A DNA stretch of 64,000 nt from Sepioteuthis lessoniana (taxonomy: Eukaryota > Mollusca > Cephalopoda > Myopsida > Loliginidae): assembly GCA_963585895.1 (NCBI GenBank), contig OY757911.1, forward strand, positions 93,923,443-93,987,442, written 5' to 3'. Within the stretch, counting starts at the first letter, position 1. Each line of letters begins with the position of its first letter. The notes below the pieces were generated by a model. That model searched no databases, was not told the DNA's origin, and saw only the letters and a program-made list of their open reading frames with translations. The translations under genes and the position numbers were made by a program. This document shows, one piece after another, positions 10,077 to 21,409 of this stretch.

Positions 10077-11113
10077 ACCTGAGGCTTTTTTTTTTATTAC
10101 TGAGGCTGTAGAATACACAACCTGCTTCTCTGCTGAGGAGTAAGAGCCCCTCACACACACACACACACAGTGTCCTGGATATAACACTAAACGATCTGAT
10201 GGTGCAGTTCCAGCAATGCGGGAGTTTTGGGGAATGCGGAGTACCCCTTCATTACCATCGCTCTCGGGTCCACTCTGGCCCGAAGTGGTAGCACCTGATA
10301 AGGGTCCTATGGGTTAAATAGAACTAAACCGTGCTTCGTTCACTATACTGACTTTTGCATTTAAACTGCGTATTTATGATAAACTGAATTGTTTAAAATA
10401 GAACTGTGTTAACATTGGAACTGCGTACTAGTGCTGAACTGAATTGCTCGAAATAGAACTGTTTTGACGTCTAAACTTTGTACTTCTGCTGAACTGAATT
10501 ATCTGACATTTTGTTTGACATTTAACTCTGTGTGTTGTCCAGTCGGCTGGGGCTGTAGAATACACTTACTGCACCTCTGCAGAGGGGTAAGACCCCCCCT
10601 CAACGAGTGTCCTGATATGACACTAAACAATCTTATCGTGAGGTTCCAGCAGTACTGGAGATTTGTGGTGTACCCCTTCATTACCATTGCTCCCAGGTCC
10701 ACTCTGGCCCGGAGTGGTAGCACTTGATAGGGCCCTATCTATGGGTTAAATAGAACTAACAGCATACTTATGCTAAACTGAATTTTTTGAGTAAACTGAA
10801 TAGCTTGAAATAGAAATTTTTTGACAATTAAACCGTACTTATATTTAAACTGTGTGCTTATGCTTAACTGAATTATTTGAAATAGAACTGCTTTTCGACA
10901 TTAAAACTGTATTTACACTTAAATGAATTGTTACATATAACTGCTTGAATAGTTTAAAATAGAAATGTTTTTAAAATTAAACTGTACTTATGATAAACTG
11001 AATGATTTTAAATAGAACAGATTATTTACATAAAAATGGATTAGGCGTTAAATAACCTACAAAGGTTGATATGCCATAAAACCCAATAAATCAAACCAAA
11101 CCAAACCTGAGGC
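10077..11113 (+). mobile_element. Family A dimer with target-site duplication
   Basis: The 9-mer ACCTGAGGC (10077-10085 and 11105-11113, followed in both by near-identical T-rich sequence) brackets one unit. Inside: head 1 (10098-10320, slightly 5'-shortened, with a CA run at 10151-10169), array 1 without any tail, head 2 from 10541 (cagtcggctggggctgtag), array 2, then tail ggcgttaaataacctac ... tatgccataaaaccc (11043-11083). The second head follows the first array directly, so both heads moved together. Short frames in both strands here are shadows of the heads. Confidence 0.75.
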
Positions 11114-11409
11114 ATTTTGGAGCCACCGGGTGTGTCTGAGCTACGGTCGTGCTCTCTTCCACCTTAAAAAGTCCTAGGGCCACAAATGCTCGTTTGCTGG
11201 AGCGTGCGACAAATGCAGTGAATTCTTCAAAGATTTATGTTAAGACAAACCTCTACACGAGCTGGATGCAACCTGACTTAATTCAGTTTTCCTTTTTCCT
11301 GGATTGGTTGCCATCCTTGTCTGCTCTTTTCTTTTCTTTACACATAGCTGAACGGAGAATATTTGGATTAAAACATTTCATAAGGGTGTAAGATATATGA
11401 AAAAGAAAG

Positions 11410-11490
11410 CAAACAGAATATTCCCGGATTAAAACTCGGATCACCGTATCTATTTCCTACGACAATTTCCCTTACACCACGTGTGATTCC
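11410..11490 (-). repeat. Family D-like tRNA head fragment
   Basis: Reverse strand of ccggattaaaactcggatca and taccccttacacc-like sequence has the A-box/B-box spacing of a tRNA-like head. No downstream SINE body recognised. Confidence 0.35.
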
Positions 11491-11499
11491 ATTATACAA

Positions 11500-12395
11500 A
11501 GATTTACGAAGAATTCGTTTTTTCTAGAACAAAGAATCTACGTCGTATATTGTCTGTTATGCATTTTCTGTTGCTTTCATCAGAAACTGAAAGATAAGAA
11601 TAAAAAACCATAGCTCTTATATTTGAAGTGAGTTGTTTTTCTCCTCCCCCGTTTGACGATTAACCGTGACCGACATACCAGTCGATGGAGACTGTGACAG
11701 AACCCTCATGGGCGAATTTTCACCCAGTAAAAGTAATTTGATTAAGTCTAATGGAATTAAATTTATAATCCAATTTGTAAAATTTAATGAAAATTTAGCC
11801 AATATTTTCTGAAATTTCTTTTGTTACATTACACTGAAAATGTTATATTTATATAATTACATCGCTCGCAAAATCTAGGCTTCACAAACTTTTCTAGATT
11901 GCACCTTCCCATTACAACCAAATTTAATTTACATCCGCCTCTAAATAAATTGAATATTGCAGACTTTTTTTTTTTTATTTGTATCACTGGATTCCTCAAG
12001 TGTTTTTTTTCTCCTCTTTGTGGGGTTCGGTTTAAAGATTAATATTTTTTAACAAATTGTAAAAGGTTATTAGGAATCGAATATTGAATTAAATAACACC
12101 CACAACAACAAAAGATTTTAACTTTTGAAAATTTGGATTTATTCAATCATTGCAATATTTTTCGTTAATATTTTAATTTTATTCGTTTAAAATTCGTTAC
12201 CATAGGAAAGGATTAAAACTTGAGACATTGTAATTTTCAATTTTGATTATTCTAATTTCGTTTTTCAAATTTATTAATTTTTCCTAAAGATCTCATAACC
12301 TATAAGAAAAGATGATATTTGAGAGTTCAGTATTTTTATGAAATTATTTGATTGGAATATAATTCTTTTAAGTTTTTGATTTTAATCTTGAGAAT
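11500..12395. other. No recognisable feature
   Basis: Very AT-rich, with T-runs near 11970 and 12004. Nothing identifiable. Confidence 0.5.
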
Positions 12396-12399
12396 ATAT

Positions 12400-12835
12400 G
12401 TAATATAATTGCGGAGGGATTTCGTTTTATATATCTTGCCTTTCGGTTTAGTTAAGCAGAGAACCTTTTGCTTAGCGTATGGGTTAGTTAGGTGCAACAT
12501 TAACGCAGGTGTTCACGCGCGTGCAGAGAGGATGAGTCATTCAGAGATGTCAAAGTAAAAATCCCAGATAGGAATTTGACTAGGTCATGTAAGTGACGTC
12601 ACGCACGAGGAGCGTGGGCTGAGGATTTTGAGATTTGAGAAAAAGTCAGGGAGTTGAGTTCCTGCCTCTGAACAAGAGTCGAGATTCAGAGCTGGGCGAG
12701 CCCAGACGAATTTGTGCGCTACGGGCGCTACACGTTGGTTGGGTTGAGACCTGACGATGTAAAAGCTGCCAGCAAAGAAAGATTGTGTCTCTCTCTCCTC
12801 ATGTCAAAAAACCTTTAACTCAAAGGTAATAAAAA
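12400..12835. promoter_or_regulatory. CpG-richer island with CRE and AP-1 motifs (possible solo LTR or promoter)
   Basis: An abrupt change from AT-rich to mixed sequence. It contains a perfect AP-1 motif TGAGTCA (12533-12539), a perfect CRE palindrome TGACGTCA (12594-12601), cacgcgcgtgc (near 12513), a perfect hairpin CTGGGC-ga-GCCCAG (near 12695) and, near its right end, AATAAA (12828). It begins with TG (12399, tgtaatataattgcgg), as LTRs do, but I found no matching CA end with a 4-6 bp duplication and no adjacent gag/pol. Either a solo LTR or an enhancer/promoter could look like this. Confidence 0.35.
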
Positions 12836-13344
12836 GTTTTGTACAAGTCGTAAAATGTTTTTCGTGTTTTCGGATTCCCTGTGTCCATTTCACACATCCG
12901 TTTATTATCGGTATGTTACATATATGCCTCGTTATCGATGCCGAAAAGATTCGAATCATTTCGGTCGGAGCTAGATCAGTAATTCGTTTATTTAAATGGC
13001 ATGCAGGTTTTTGAAAGGGTTTGTATTTTAACGACACATATCTGGCGGCATTCACATCCAATCGGGCATTTTGCTAGCCGTGTAACTGAAAACTCGTATA
13101 CATAATCAAGCGTTTTTTTTTTTTTTGTTTTTTTTTGTTCTGTTAGAAGGAACGAATAAATGCAAACGAGCAAATTCCTTCCATGTGAACATTTATGTTT
13201 TTATTCTTCTCGCTAAAATTTATAGCATTGAATAAGTATTTGATTATGAAAATTTAATGCATGCACGCTTACTTATCAAATATAAGAGCATTTTATGGAT
13301 ATAAAAAGCAAAGCATTTGTTAGTCACAGTTAAAATATTGTTGT

Positions 13345-13592
13345 ATATTAATGGGTAGAGTGTTTGCTAATGGTCCGGGAGACCTGGGTTCAAATCCAGG
13401 TCGCTTCATACCAAAGACTTTAAAAATGGTACTTGATAGCTCCTTGCTTAACACCCAGGAATATATGGTACGTATCAAGAGCAAAGTGGAGCAATCCAGG
13501 GAAAGGAGTAGCGTCCTCCTCAACACTTCGTTATTGTAGCTATTGAAAAGGAACTTTCTGGTTGCCCTTGATTACGGTCGCCAACTTTCTAT
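13345..13592 (+). mobile_element. Family B tRNA-derived SINE
   Basis: Head tgggtagagtgtttgctaat, T-arm acctgggttcaaatccaggt, body tttaaaaatggtacttgata, end cggtcgccaactttctatta. Nearly full length. Confidence 0.85.
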
Positions 13593-13599
13593 TAGTATA

Positions 13600-14130
13600 A
13601 CAGAAACAATGACTGACTGGGACATATACTGTGGTGAAATCCTCACTGAGAGTAGCTGTGCTAAGAATTGACTTATATTTATTTTTGATGTAAAATAATA
13701 ATTTAGCCTTTCTCAAGGACTAAGTTTGCTTTAGCTTATTGTATATTATGATGCTGCTGCCCCAACAAGTTGTGATCCCCTACCCCATCAATTATCCATC
13801 ACTTTTCATACAACAGTATTGATATCTAGCAAGTATTGATAAATCATGATATGATTTATTATCAAGTTGATGTATTTACAACGAGATCGGATTTGAAATA
13901 TCAGTTTTAAACTTCCTGTTAATGTCAATATCAAATTTATATTGGCGTTTCATATGCCAAACAGTTTGAATATGGGGATATAGATCTCTAAGGTACTAAT
14001 ATTGATTGAAGTCATAAGCGTTCAAATTAAAATAGTGATTCAAAATGTCCAAAATTATATTGGTTATCAATGTCAAAAATAATTGTCAACTACCGATGCA
14101 ATTTTTTCAACCCAAAATTCTTTACTTTTT
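13600..14130. other. No recognisable feature
   Basis: AT-rich; nothing identified. Confidence 0.45.
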
Positions 14131-14132
14131 TG

Positions 14133-14893
14133 AGTCCAGTTGGCTGGGGCTGTAGAATATAGACAACATCTCTGCAGAAGGGGTAAGACATTCTTGGGGA
14201 ATATAGAGTACTCCTTCATTGCCATTGCTCTCTGATCCAATCCGACACGTCACGATAATACCGGATTTATTTGACCCATAGAAAAAAAAACTGTTTGAAA
14301 TCGAAACTGAAAATAAATTATTTTAAATCGAATTCTTAGACATGGAACTCTTAGACTAGTTAAGACTTGGTAAACAAATGACCTTAATTGAATTGTTAGT
14401 GACAGATAGCAATACTTCGAAAAAATTAGCTGTGTGCTAAATTACTAGTGCTTAGTAGCAATACTTTAAATTCTTTAACCGTATGCCTAAACTAAATTAT
14501 CAGTGTTAAATAGCAATGCTTGAAGCCATTAAACGATATAAAAATTAAACAATTTGACAGATAATAAAATATGAAACCATTTTGAGGAGCTCAACCAAAT
14601 TAATAGTTCTTTACTATTTATGATAGAATATTTGGAACAATTTAACTGTGCGCAAACTATAGTAATACTTGCGTGCAAAAAAATAAGCTTTGGCACATTT
14701 TAAATATAAGATTCCATATAAAATATTGACTTAAGTATATCTCTTGCCATTTAGCTGTATGCTAACAAATGAGCTCTGGCAGTTTTACAAATTTTATCAA
14801 ACTATACGTTTACAAATCATAATATGCATAAAGAGATTTTGGCATTAAATAAACTACAATGGTCGATATGACATCAAACCAAACCAAACCTTA
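14133..14893 (+). repeat. Family A copy with internal head deletion
   Basis: Starts ccagttggctggggctgtag. The head jumps from gtaagaca straight to ttcttggggaatatagagta, losing the middle hairpins. A long array of second-type units follows, then the tail ggcattaaataaactac ... gatatgacatcaaacc at 14839-14880. Confidence 0.7.
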
Positions 14894-15259
14894 ATGCTGG
14901 AATAACATTAACATCAAACTCTTCCAAATAAAGCCCACTTTGGGAGAATGGAGGCCAGCCTTCCGAAAATCAAGAAATGAACAAGTCATATCTCGATTGC
15001 AGATTGGCCACACAATCCTCACTCCTTTTATACTCAAGCAGGGATAGCCATCACAATGTTTGACATGCCAGACACCTTACACCATTAAATATGTGGTTGT
15101 GGAATGTGGACTTTTAGCTATCACAAGAGAGCGGCATTTTAACTTAGATAATGTTTCAGAACATCAACATGGATGATGTTGTAACTAAAAATATAAGACT
15201 TTTTTCACTATTCTGAAAAAATGCAGCCATCCAACTACCTAATGATTTAAGAACAAATA

Positions 15260-15585
15260 AATCATTGTTGAATAGAAATACTTGAAACCATTAAATCTCT
15301 GCGAGTAAAACTGTAGTGAAAAATAACTACTTGACATTCCAAACAAATTACATCAAATAAATTACCTTAAGTTAGATGGAAATACTTTAAACCATTTACT
15401 CGTGTGCGAGTAAATGAGCTGTTTTTTCTTTTTTTAAAAACCTTTTTAAGGTATGTTCTCTACAATATATATATATATATACACACACAAATTGTGTACA
15501 TCTAATATATTTGAACTGAATTTGGTATTAAATAACACAGAGTATGATTTACGATAAAACCCAACCAACCAAACTAAACCTTCAC
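15260..15585 (+). repeat. Family A, 5'-truncated array and tail
   Basis: Second-type units (acttgaaaccattaaatctc, ctttaaaccatttactcgtg), an AT/AC microsatellite at 15463-15490, then a degraded tail (tggtattaaataacacagag) ending in aacccaaccaaccaaac. Confidence 0.65.
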
Positions 15586-15673
15586 TGCGTAATTTTACAT
15601 GTTTTAAAATTGGAATACTTTTGAAGTTTCTTTCAACATAACTTAAAGTTTAACATCAAAACAAGAAATCTGC

Positions 15674-15678
<5 letters not shown>

Positions 15679-15723
<45 letters not shown>
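15679..15723. repeat. (AT)n microsatellite
   Basis: About 22 AT units. Confidence 0.95.
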
Positions 15724-15725
<2 letters not shown>

Positions 15726-16785
15726 CGAAGCTTTATCACCTCATCATTAAGATAAGTTTAATGAGCATAAGCTGTAATTAACTAGAATAATCACAAAGGT
15801 TAGCATTTTCTACATGTAATTTTGTAACGAATAAACATTTGACAATGTTAACTGGACTAATCATAAAACAAACTCAATAATACCGTATATTCCTTCGCTA
15901 TAGTGAATATATTAATTCTCTCTCTGACAGAAGAAATTTGAAAATTAAAATAAAACGGAAATTCAATAAAACGAGGAGGTAACTCCTTAATCTCCTCCAC
16001 CCCACGTGTCTATTCTGTTTTAATTAATTATCCATTGGATCTGAAGAAGTCCTGTATAAATTTTTTTTCTTCGTGTTTTTGGTTCACACCAGAAACTGAA
16101 AAACAGGATGGAAATGGATTTATAATCCTAAATTAACCGGTCTTTGTTTTTTTCTTAAAGAAATATTGCTCTGTAATAAATTACATTTTTGGAATTCTAG
16201 GATTATGAGAAAATGATTTCTGGAAGAAATTGACAGGAAAACATTTTTCAGTAAATACTCTGAAAATATTCTCATTAGAAATATCAGACATTTTGTCGTT
16301 GGATAAAATTGTTCATGCAACCTATGATATCACGACGCGAATTTATCATATACGTCGAGAAATTCAGGCGCTTTTAATCGATAGTGAAACGCTATTCAAC
16401 AAATATGCTTTTGTTAAAAACCTCTGAATTGTAACTTTTTAGACTTACGCGTTATTGTGGCTTAGCAGTACCAGCAATTTTAACCTAACTTAGAATTTTA
16501 ATTTTCCCCGATAACAGACAAGATCTACTTTTATGAAAGGAAGTTGACGATTATATGACGTATTTTAGAAAAATAATCGCCGTCGATTTTCATCTTTTAG
16601 TAAAGGCAGTAATCACGGTTAAATGCAAACAATACTGAAATCATCGGGTATGACTATATTATTAAATAGCTTTGTGAATTATTTTACTACATAAAAGCAT
16701 TAGGTATTGTCAGTATTCAAGAGCTTTCTGAATATCAATGGAAGTATTATTACCAGAGCAATGAATTATTATCCACTGTCAATCC
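15724..16785. other. No recognisable feature
   Basis: AT-rich. A 65-codon + frame at 16230-16427 has no recognisable motif and overlaps an equally long minus frame. Confidence 0.4.
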
Positions 16786-16789
16786 TTAC

Positions 16790-16935
16790 AGCCGGGTAAC
16801 AGATTTTTGGTTAGATTTCTTCCAAACATTCAGAAATAGTTAATCATACTTAGAAAAAGGTTTTGAACCCATATCAGGAGATTGGCTTTAAGGTGGGATG
16901 TCTCACCCACGCTTACCAGTATTTATCCATTCTCT
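16790..16935 (-). repeat. Family D tRNA-derived fragment
   Basis: The minus strand carries a tRNA-like head (gtgggtgagacatcccacct, then gggttcaaaacctttttcta), with the downstream body ending near 16800 (tctgttacccggctg). Confidence 0.45.
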
Positions 16936-17052
16936 AAGTAACCGTTACGAAAGGCAGATGACTCTCTCTCTCTCTTACTATGAAGTTATATTCTTCCTAT
17001 CACAGCCAGGTGTCGCGTAAAGAGTAAATCTGTTTCTTCTTAAACGTCACCC

Positions 17053-17697
17053 AGCGTTAAAAAATTGCCCAGTCGGCTGGGGCTGTAGAATACACCGACT
17101 GCTTCTCTGCAGAGGGGTAAGACCCCCCTACGAGTGAACTAGATATGACACTAAACAATCTGATGGTGAGGTTCCAGCAATGTTAGAGCTTTGCAGAATG
17201 CGGAACATCCCTTCATTGCTATCGCTCCCAGGTCCACGCTAGCCCACCGCAGTAGCTCCTGATAGGGCTCTATCTATGGGTTAAATAGAACTAAAGGCAC
17301 GCTTATGCTAAACCGAACAGCTTGAAATAGAAATATTTTTGACTATTAAACTGTACTTATATTTAAACTGCGTACTTATGCTAAACTGAATTATTTGAAG
17401 TAGAACTGTTTTTTATATTGAACTCTATTTCCACTAAACTGATTTGTTTAACATAGAACTGTTTTGATATTTAACTGTGTGTAAACAAAATCTGTGCTTA
17501 TACTAGACCGAATTAGCACTGTTTGAATAAACTAAATCGTTTGAAATAGAAATGTTTTTGACAATTAAACTGTGTACTCATGCTAAACTGAATTGTTTGA
17601 AATAGAACTGATTATTTACATAAAAATGGATTTGGCGTTAAATAACCTACAATGGTTGATATTCCATAAAACCCATCCAACCAATTAGCGTTAAAAA
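17053..17697 (+). mobile_element. Family A monomer, full length, with 11-bp TSD
   Basis: AGCGTTAAAAA occurs at 17053-17063 and 17687-17697 and frames a 623-bp element (17064-17686), the best-defined copy here. Order: head from gcccagtcggctggggctgt with hairpins AGTCGG/CCGACT, the CTCTGCAGAG palindrome, then GTTCCAGCAATG and gtccacgctagcccac-type segments; a first-type unit array (ctaaactgaattatttgaag, ctgaattgtttgaaatagaa); and the tail ggcgttaaataacctacaat ... ccataaaacccatccaacc. No coding capacity, so it must be moved by another element's proteins. Confidence 0.85.
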
Positions 17698-17699
17698 GA

Positions 17700-18280
17700 G
17701 TTTAAAGTATTTTGTTTTCAATCCTATTTATAATTTTAAAAAAATCAGTTTTCCAAAGAATTTAAGATCTCTAAACGAACCCGAAGCCTTTTCTCTCTAC
17801 ACCAACTTCGACATAAACAAAGCAGAAACCCATTATACACAAACAATTAATATAAATAAAACTTAAGTACCACTAATTATCCCAACTTTTTTTAAAAGTA
17901 ATTCTGCTCTTTATTTTTAATGACAATCATACAATCCAGATCTAATATCGGTAACTACCGCTAGTTTTTAATGTAAATATCTGGTTAGCAGTTTTATTAT
18001 AGAACATATTGGCACATTGAGGTAACATATTGCATAACTTGTAAAAATCAGTTGTGGTTCAGAGATAATAAAATAAATTAATGTTGACCAATTATAAATG
18101 ATGGACTTGCATTCGATCAACTGTGATCAGAAATTGAAAAATCTTTCCGTTTAGTGTAATTAAAATACGAAATCTGATAAAAATTACCCAATTTAATATT
18201 TTCATTATTCCTAAGAAAATAATGTTCTTTTCACTGACATTTCGCGTTGATTTATTATATTCAGTAGATGTTGTATGGTC
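17700..18280. other. No recognisable feature
   Basis: AT-rich; nothing identified. Confidence 0.45.
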
Positions 18281-18282
18281 GA

Positions 18283-18695
18283 ATTAAGGCTGTAGGCTAC
18301 CAAGACTGCATATCTATAGAGCGGATAAAATCCCAACCCAAGATGGTCCTAGACATAACATTAAACCATCAGAGGTTAAGGCTCCAGCTTTGGAGATATG
18401 GGGAATGTAGAGTACATCTTCATTACCATTGCTCCCAGGTCCACTCAGACCCGGTGTAGTAGCACTGGATAGGGTTCTATCAATGAGTCAGATTGAACAA
18501 ACTGTGTAAGCAAATGACAGATGTTAAATTGTGATTGCTATATAGCAATGATTGAAACTATTTAACTGCGCCCAAAAAAGCCAAGGCTCGTTTAAAAATA
18601 TCTACAAAATGTGTTTACTATTAATGTGTGTATAATCAGGATTTAGCATTATCCTGCATGGTTGATACGCCATAAACCTAACCAAACCAAATAAA
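18283..18695 (+). repeat. Family A copy, diverged
   Basis: aaggctgtaggctaccaaga opens the head; cccaggtccactcagacccg near 18434; tail atttagcattatcctgcatg ... gatacgccataaacc ends near 18680. The 63-codon frame across it is not a gene. Confidence 0.65.
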
Positions 18696-18699
18696 GATG

Positions 18700-19120
18700 A
18701 AAAATGTCGTCTTTGTGTAAAGGATGTATCTGAGAACAATCACATGGTCTTCTCATAATTCATCTCTGTTTCTTTTTGTCTCGGTTCTTTGAACAGTTAG
18801 GTTATGCAGTTTTTAATTTTGTTGGTTGAGGTGTAGAGACTTTGTATCCAAGCCTGGCCATTGTTTTCTCGACTCTTTATTGAAACATAAACGCCACATG
18901 ACTTTAATCACTTAAGTAAAATAAGACTTCGACAAGTTTTCCACCTTTCAGTTATTGATTCTTTATAGAATAATATGTGCACATTTTATCTATGGGACAC
19001 GTTTGTGTGTTCTTATTAGACTTATAAGTATAACATTTTCTCATGTATGGATAGGGGTTTATTTTGACTTTCCTTCTGTTTTAATGTTACTGCACCATTG
19101 GATAAACTAATGCAAATATT
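18700..19120. other. No recognisable feature
   Basis: AT-rich; nothing identified. Confidence 0.4.
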
Positions 19121-19124
19121 TGCA

Positions 19125-19825
19125 CTTGTTGATTTGGTGGTTTGTTGTTTGGGTTTTACGGCATATCGACCTTTTGTATGTTATTCAATGCCAAATTCAT
19201 TTTTATACAAATAATCGGTTCTATTTCAAACGATTGAGTTGAGTATAAGTATACAGTTTAATTATCAAAAACATTTCTATTTTAAGCTATTCAGTTTATT
19301 CAAACAGTTCTAATTCAGTTTAGTATTTGTATATTTTTTGGTTTACGTACAGTTAAATGTCAAAATAGTTCCATATTAAATAATTCAGTTTAATGTAAGT
19401 AGCTTCAATGTCAAAAACAGTTCCATGTCAAAGAATTCAGTTTAGCATAAGTATGCGGTTAAGGCCCTCTCTATTGGTAGACCATAACTATCAGGTGCCA
19501 CCATTCTGGGCCAGTGTGGACCAGGGAGCAATTGCAATGAAGGGAGCTCCGCATTCCCCAAAGCCCCAACGTCACTTGAACCTTAGCAAACTGGGCAATA
19601 CATAGTTAATATCAAAACACTTTTATTCCAGATAATTCCGTTTAGCATAAGTACGCAGTTTAAATGAAAAAACGTTCCATTTTTAAACAATTCAGTTTAG
19701 TATAAATACGCAGTTTAAATGCAAGTAACAGTAAACTCAAGAAACCATAGTTTAGTTCTATTTAACTCATACAGACGACCCTTAGCAGGTGCAACCACTC
19801 TGGGCCAAAGTGGTGGTCCTTGTTG
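19125..19825 (-). mobile_element. Family A dimer with 8-bp TSD, minus strand
   Basis: CTTGTTGA at 19125-19132 and 19818-19825 brackets the unit. Read on the minus strand: a 5'-truncated head remnant (19745-19817), array, a second head remnant (19450-19590, including accattctgggccagtgtgg on +), array, and the tail revealed on + by ttttacggcatatcgacc and gttattcaatgccaaa (19155-19200). This is the same head-array-head-array-tail order as at 10077-11113, in the opposite orientation. Confidence 0.6.
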
Positions 19826-19884
19826 AGTGAAGATTTGCCTTAATATGCTCGCTAGAAACATTAACTCAAAACAACCCTTTGACC

Positions 19885-20205
19885 TCTACAGCAAGGGCAG
19901 TAGAATACACCGACTGCATCTCTGCAGAGAGGTAAGAATCCTCCATGGAGTGTCTTGGATGCGATACAAAATTATCCGGTGAGAATGGAGCTTTGGGAAA
20001 TGCAGAGTACCCGATTATTGCCATTGCTCCCAGACCCCATTTATGACCCGGGTGGCACCCTATCAGGTGCTATCTATCGGTGAAGTAGAACTGAACTGTG
20101 CTTATGCGAAACTGAATTGCTTGAAATAGAACTGTTTGTAGGTTATTTAATGCCAAATCCATTTTCATACCTATAATGGTGGACATGCCATAAAACCAAA
20201 CCAAA
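19885..20205 (+). repeat. Family A copy with partly inverted tail
   Basis: Head from cagtagaatacaccgactgc (shortened middle). The array is very short. The end is anomalous: at about 20138-20170 the tail's left arm appears in reverse orientation (taggttatttaatgccaaat) and is followed by a normal right arm (taatggtggacatgccataa). Confidence 0.6.
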
Positions 20206-20325
20206 ATAAACCATGAGCCTTTAATAATAGCAGATTTAATTCAGTATTATAATTATCATTCCTTTACTTTTTTTAGGTATCATACCTGTGTTTGGGACAC
20301 ACGGTCGTGTATTGCTCATGGTTTG

Positions 20326-20330
<5 letters not shown>

Positions 20331-20385
<55 letters not shown>
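20331..20385. repeat. (AT)n microsatellite
   Basis: About 27 AT units. Confidence 0.95.
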
Positions 20386-20387
<2 letters not shown>

Positions 20388-20389
20388 GT

Positions 20390-21405
20390 ATGTATGTTCT
20401 AATTATTCAGAAAATACTTCTTGTAAAATACTGTTCTATTTCTATCAGACTGAATTCAGACATCGTGCTGGTAAAAATATATTTAAAATAGGAAAATAAA
20501 GGATATGCTAAATGTTGTAAACTCTGCAAATAAATAGGTAGCTAATTTTGTGGTAGATGAGTATGGCCTGTCACAGAATCATGGAAATGTTCTATATTTA
20601 TTCCTTCTTAGTGCCAGGAGGGAAAATCTAAGCTCAGGAATTCGGATATTGATTTCCAAGGCAGACGGGTTCTTCCATTTTATGATTGGTGACACTCAGT
20701 TCTTTCAAAGTTTTAATTTTTTTTTTTTTTAAATTTTAATTAGAACTTACGGATGTTTGTATTTACCCAATTCCTCTGCAAAGAACAGGGTGAGACAGGA
20801 GTTAAATTATTTTAAGCGAAGTTCTGCTGATTTGAAGGTTTCTTTCTCTTTCGCTGGTTGCATTACCAACTGCTAACGACCCTAGTTTGCACCTTTTTTT
20901 TCTTATAGCTAAGGATAGAACAGCCGAATACACATCTTAAGAATATTATCGTTAATTGAAACAGCCAGCTTAGTTCAGAATTCTGAAATCGCCAAGCTGA
21001 TTACTTTTCCTACAACGATGATGTGCATATCAGGATGATCAAAGGTATCTACATTGGTACATAGATATGGATTTCGTCAGACTGATGCAGATAATTGTTA
21101 TCCTTTCTTTCCTGACACAGGACTATTTTCTATAGCCACTATTGCTCATTATTTGGAACCAGATAATGTAATTCTGAATGTTTCTCAAGTCATATGGGCC
21201 TTGCCCATTTGTCGCATCTGAATATTTTCCACACTAAATTTTGGCGTACTAATGATGGTTTATTTTATATCAAGGTCAATGATGAATACAATGAAATAGT
21301 TTATTAGGATTGCATCAAATTGATTGAATTTTAGAGTGAACCCTCCCATTTTTTTTCTTTAAGAATGCATTATAAACAGCGAAGACGTTTCATATACAAA
21401 AAAGC
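20390..21405. other. No recognisable feature
   Basis: AT-rich; nothing identified. Confidence 0.45.
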
Positions 21406-21409
21406 AAGG

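Noticed and set aside
13345-13420. Possible functional tRNA genes at B, C and D heads
   Set aside because: Only the T-arm/B box is well kept; acceptor stems do not close and each is followed by a SINE body.
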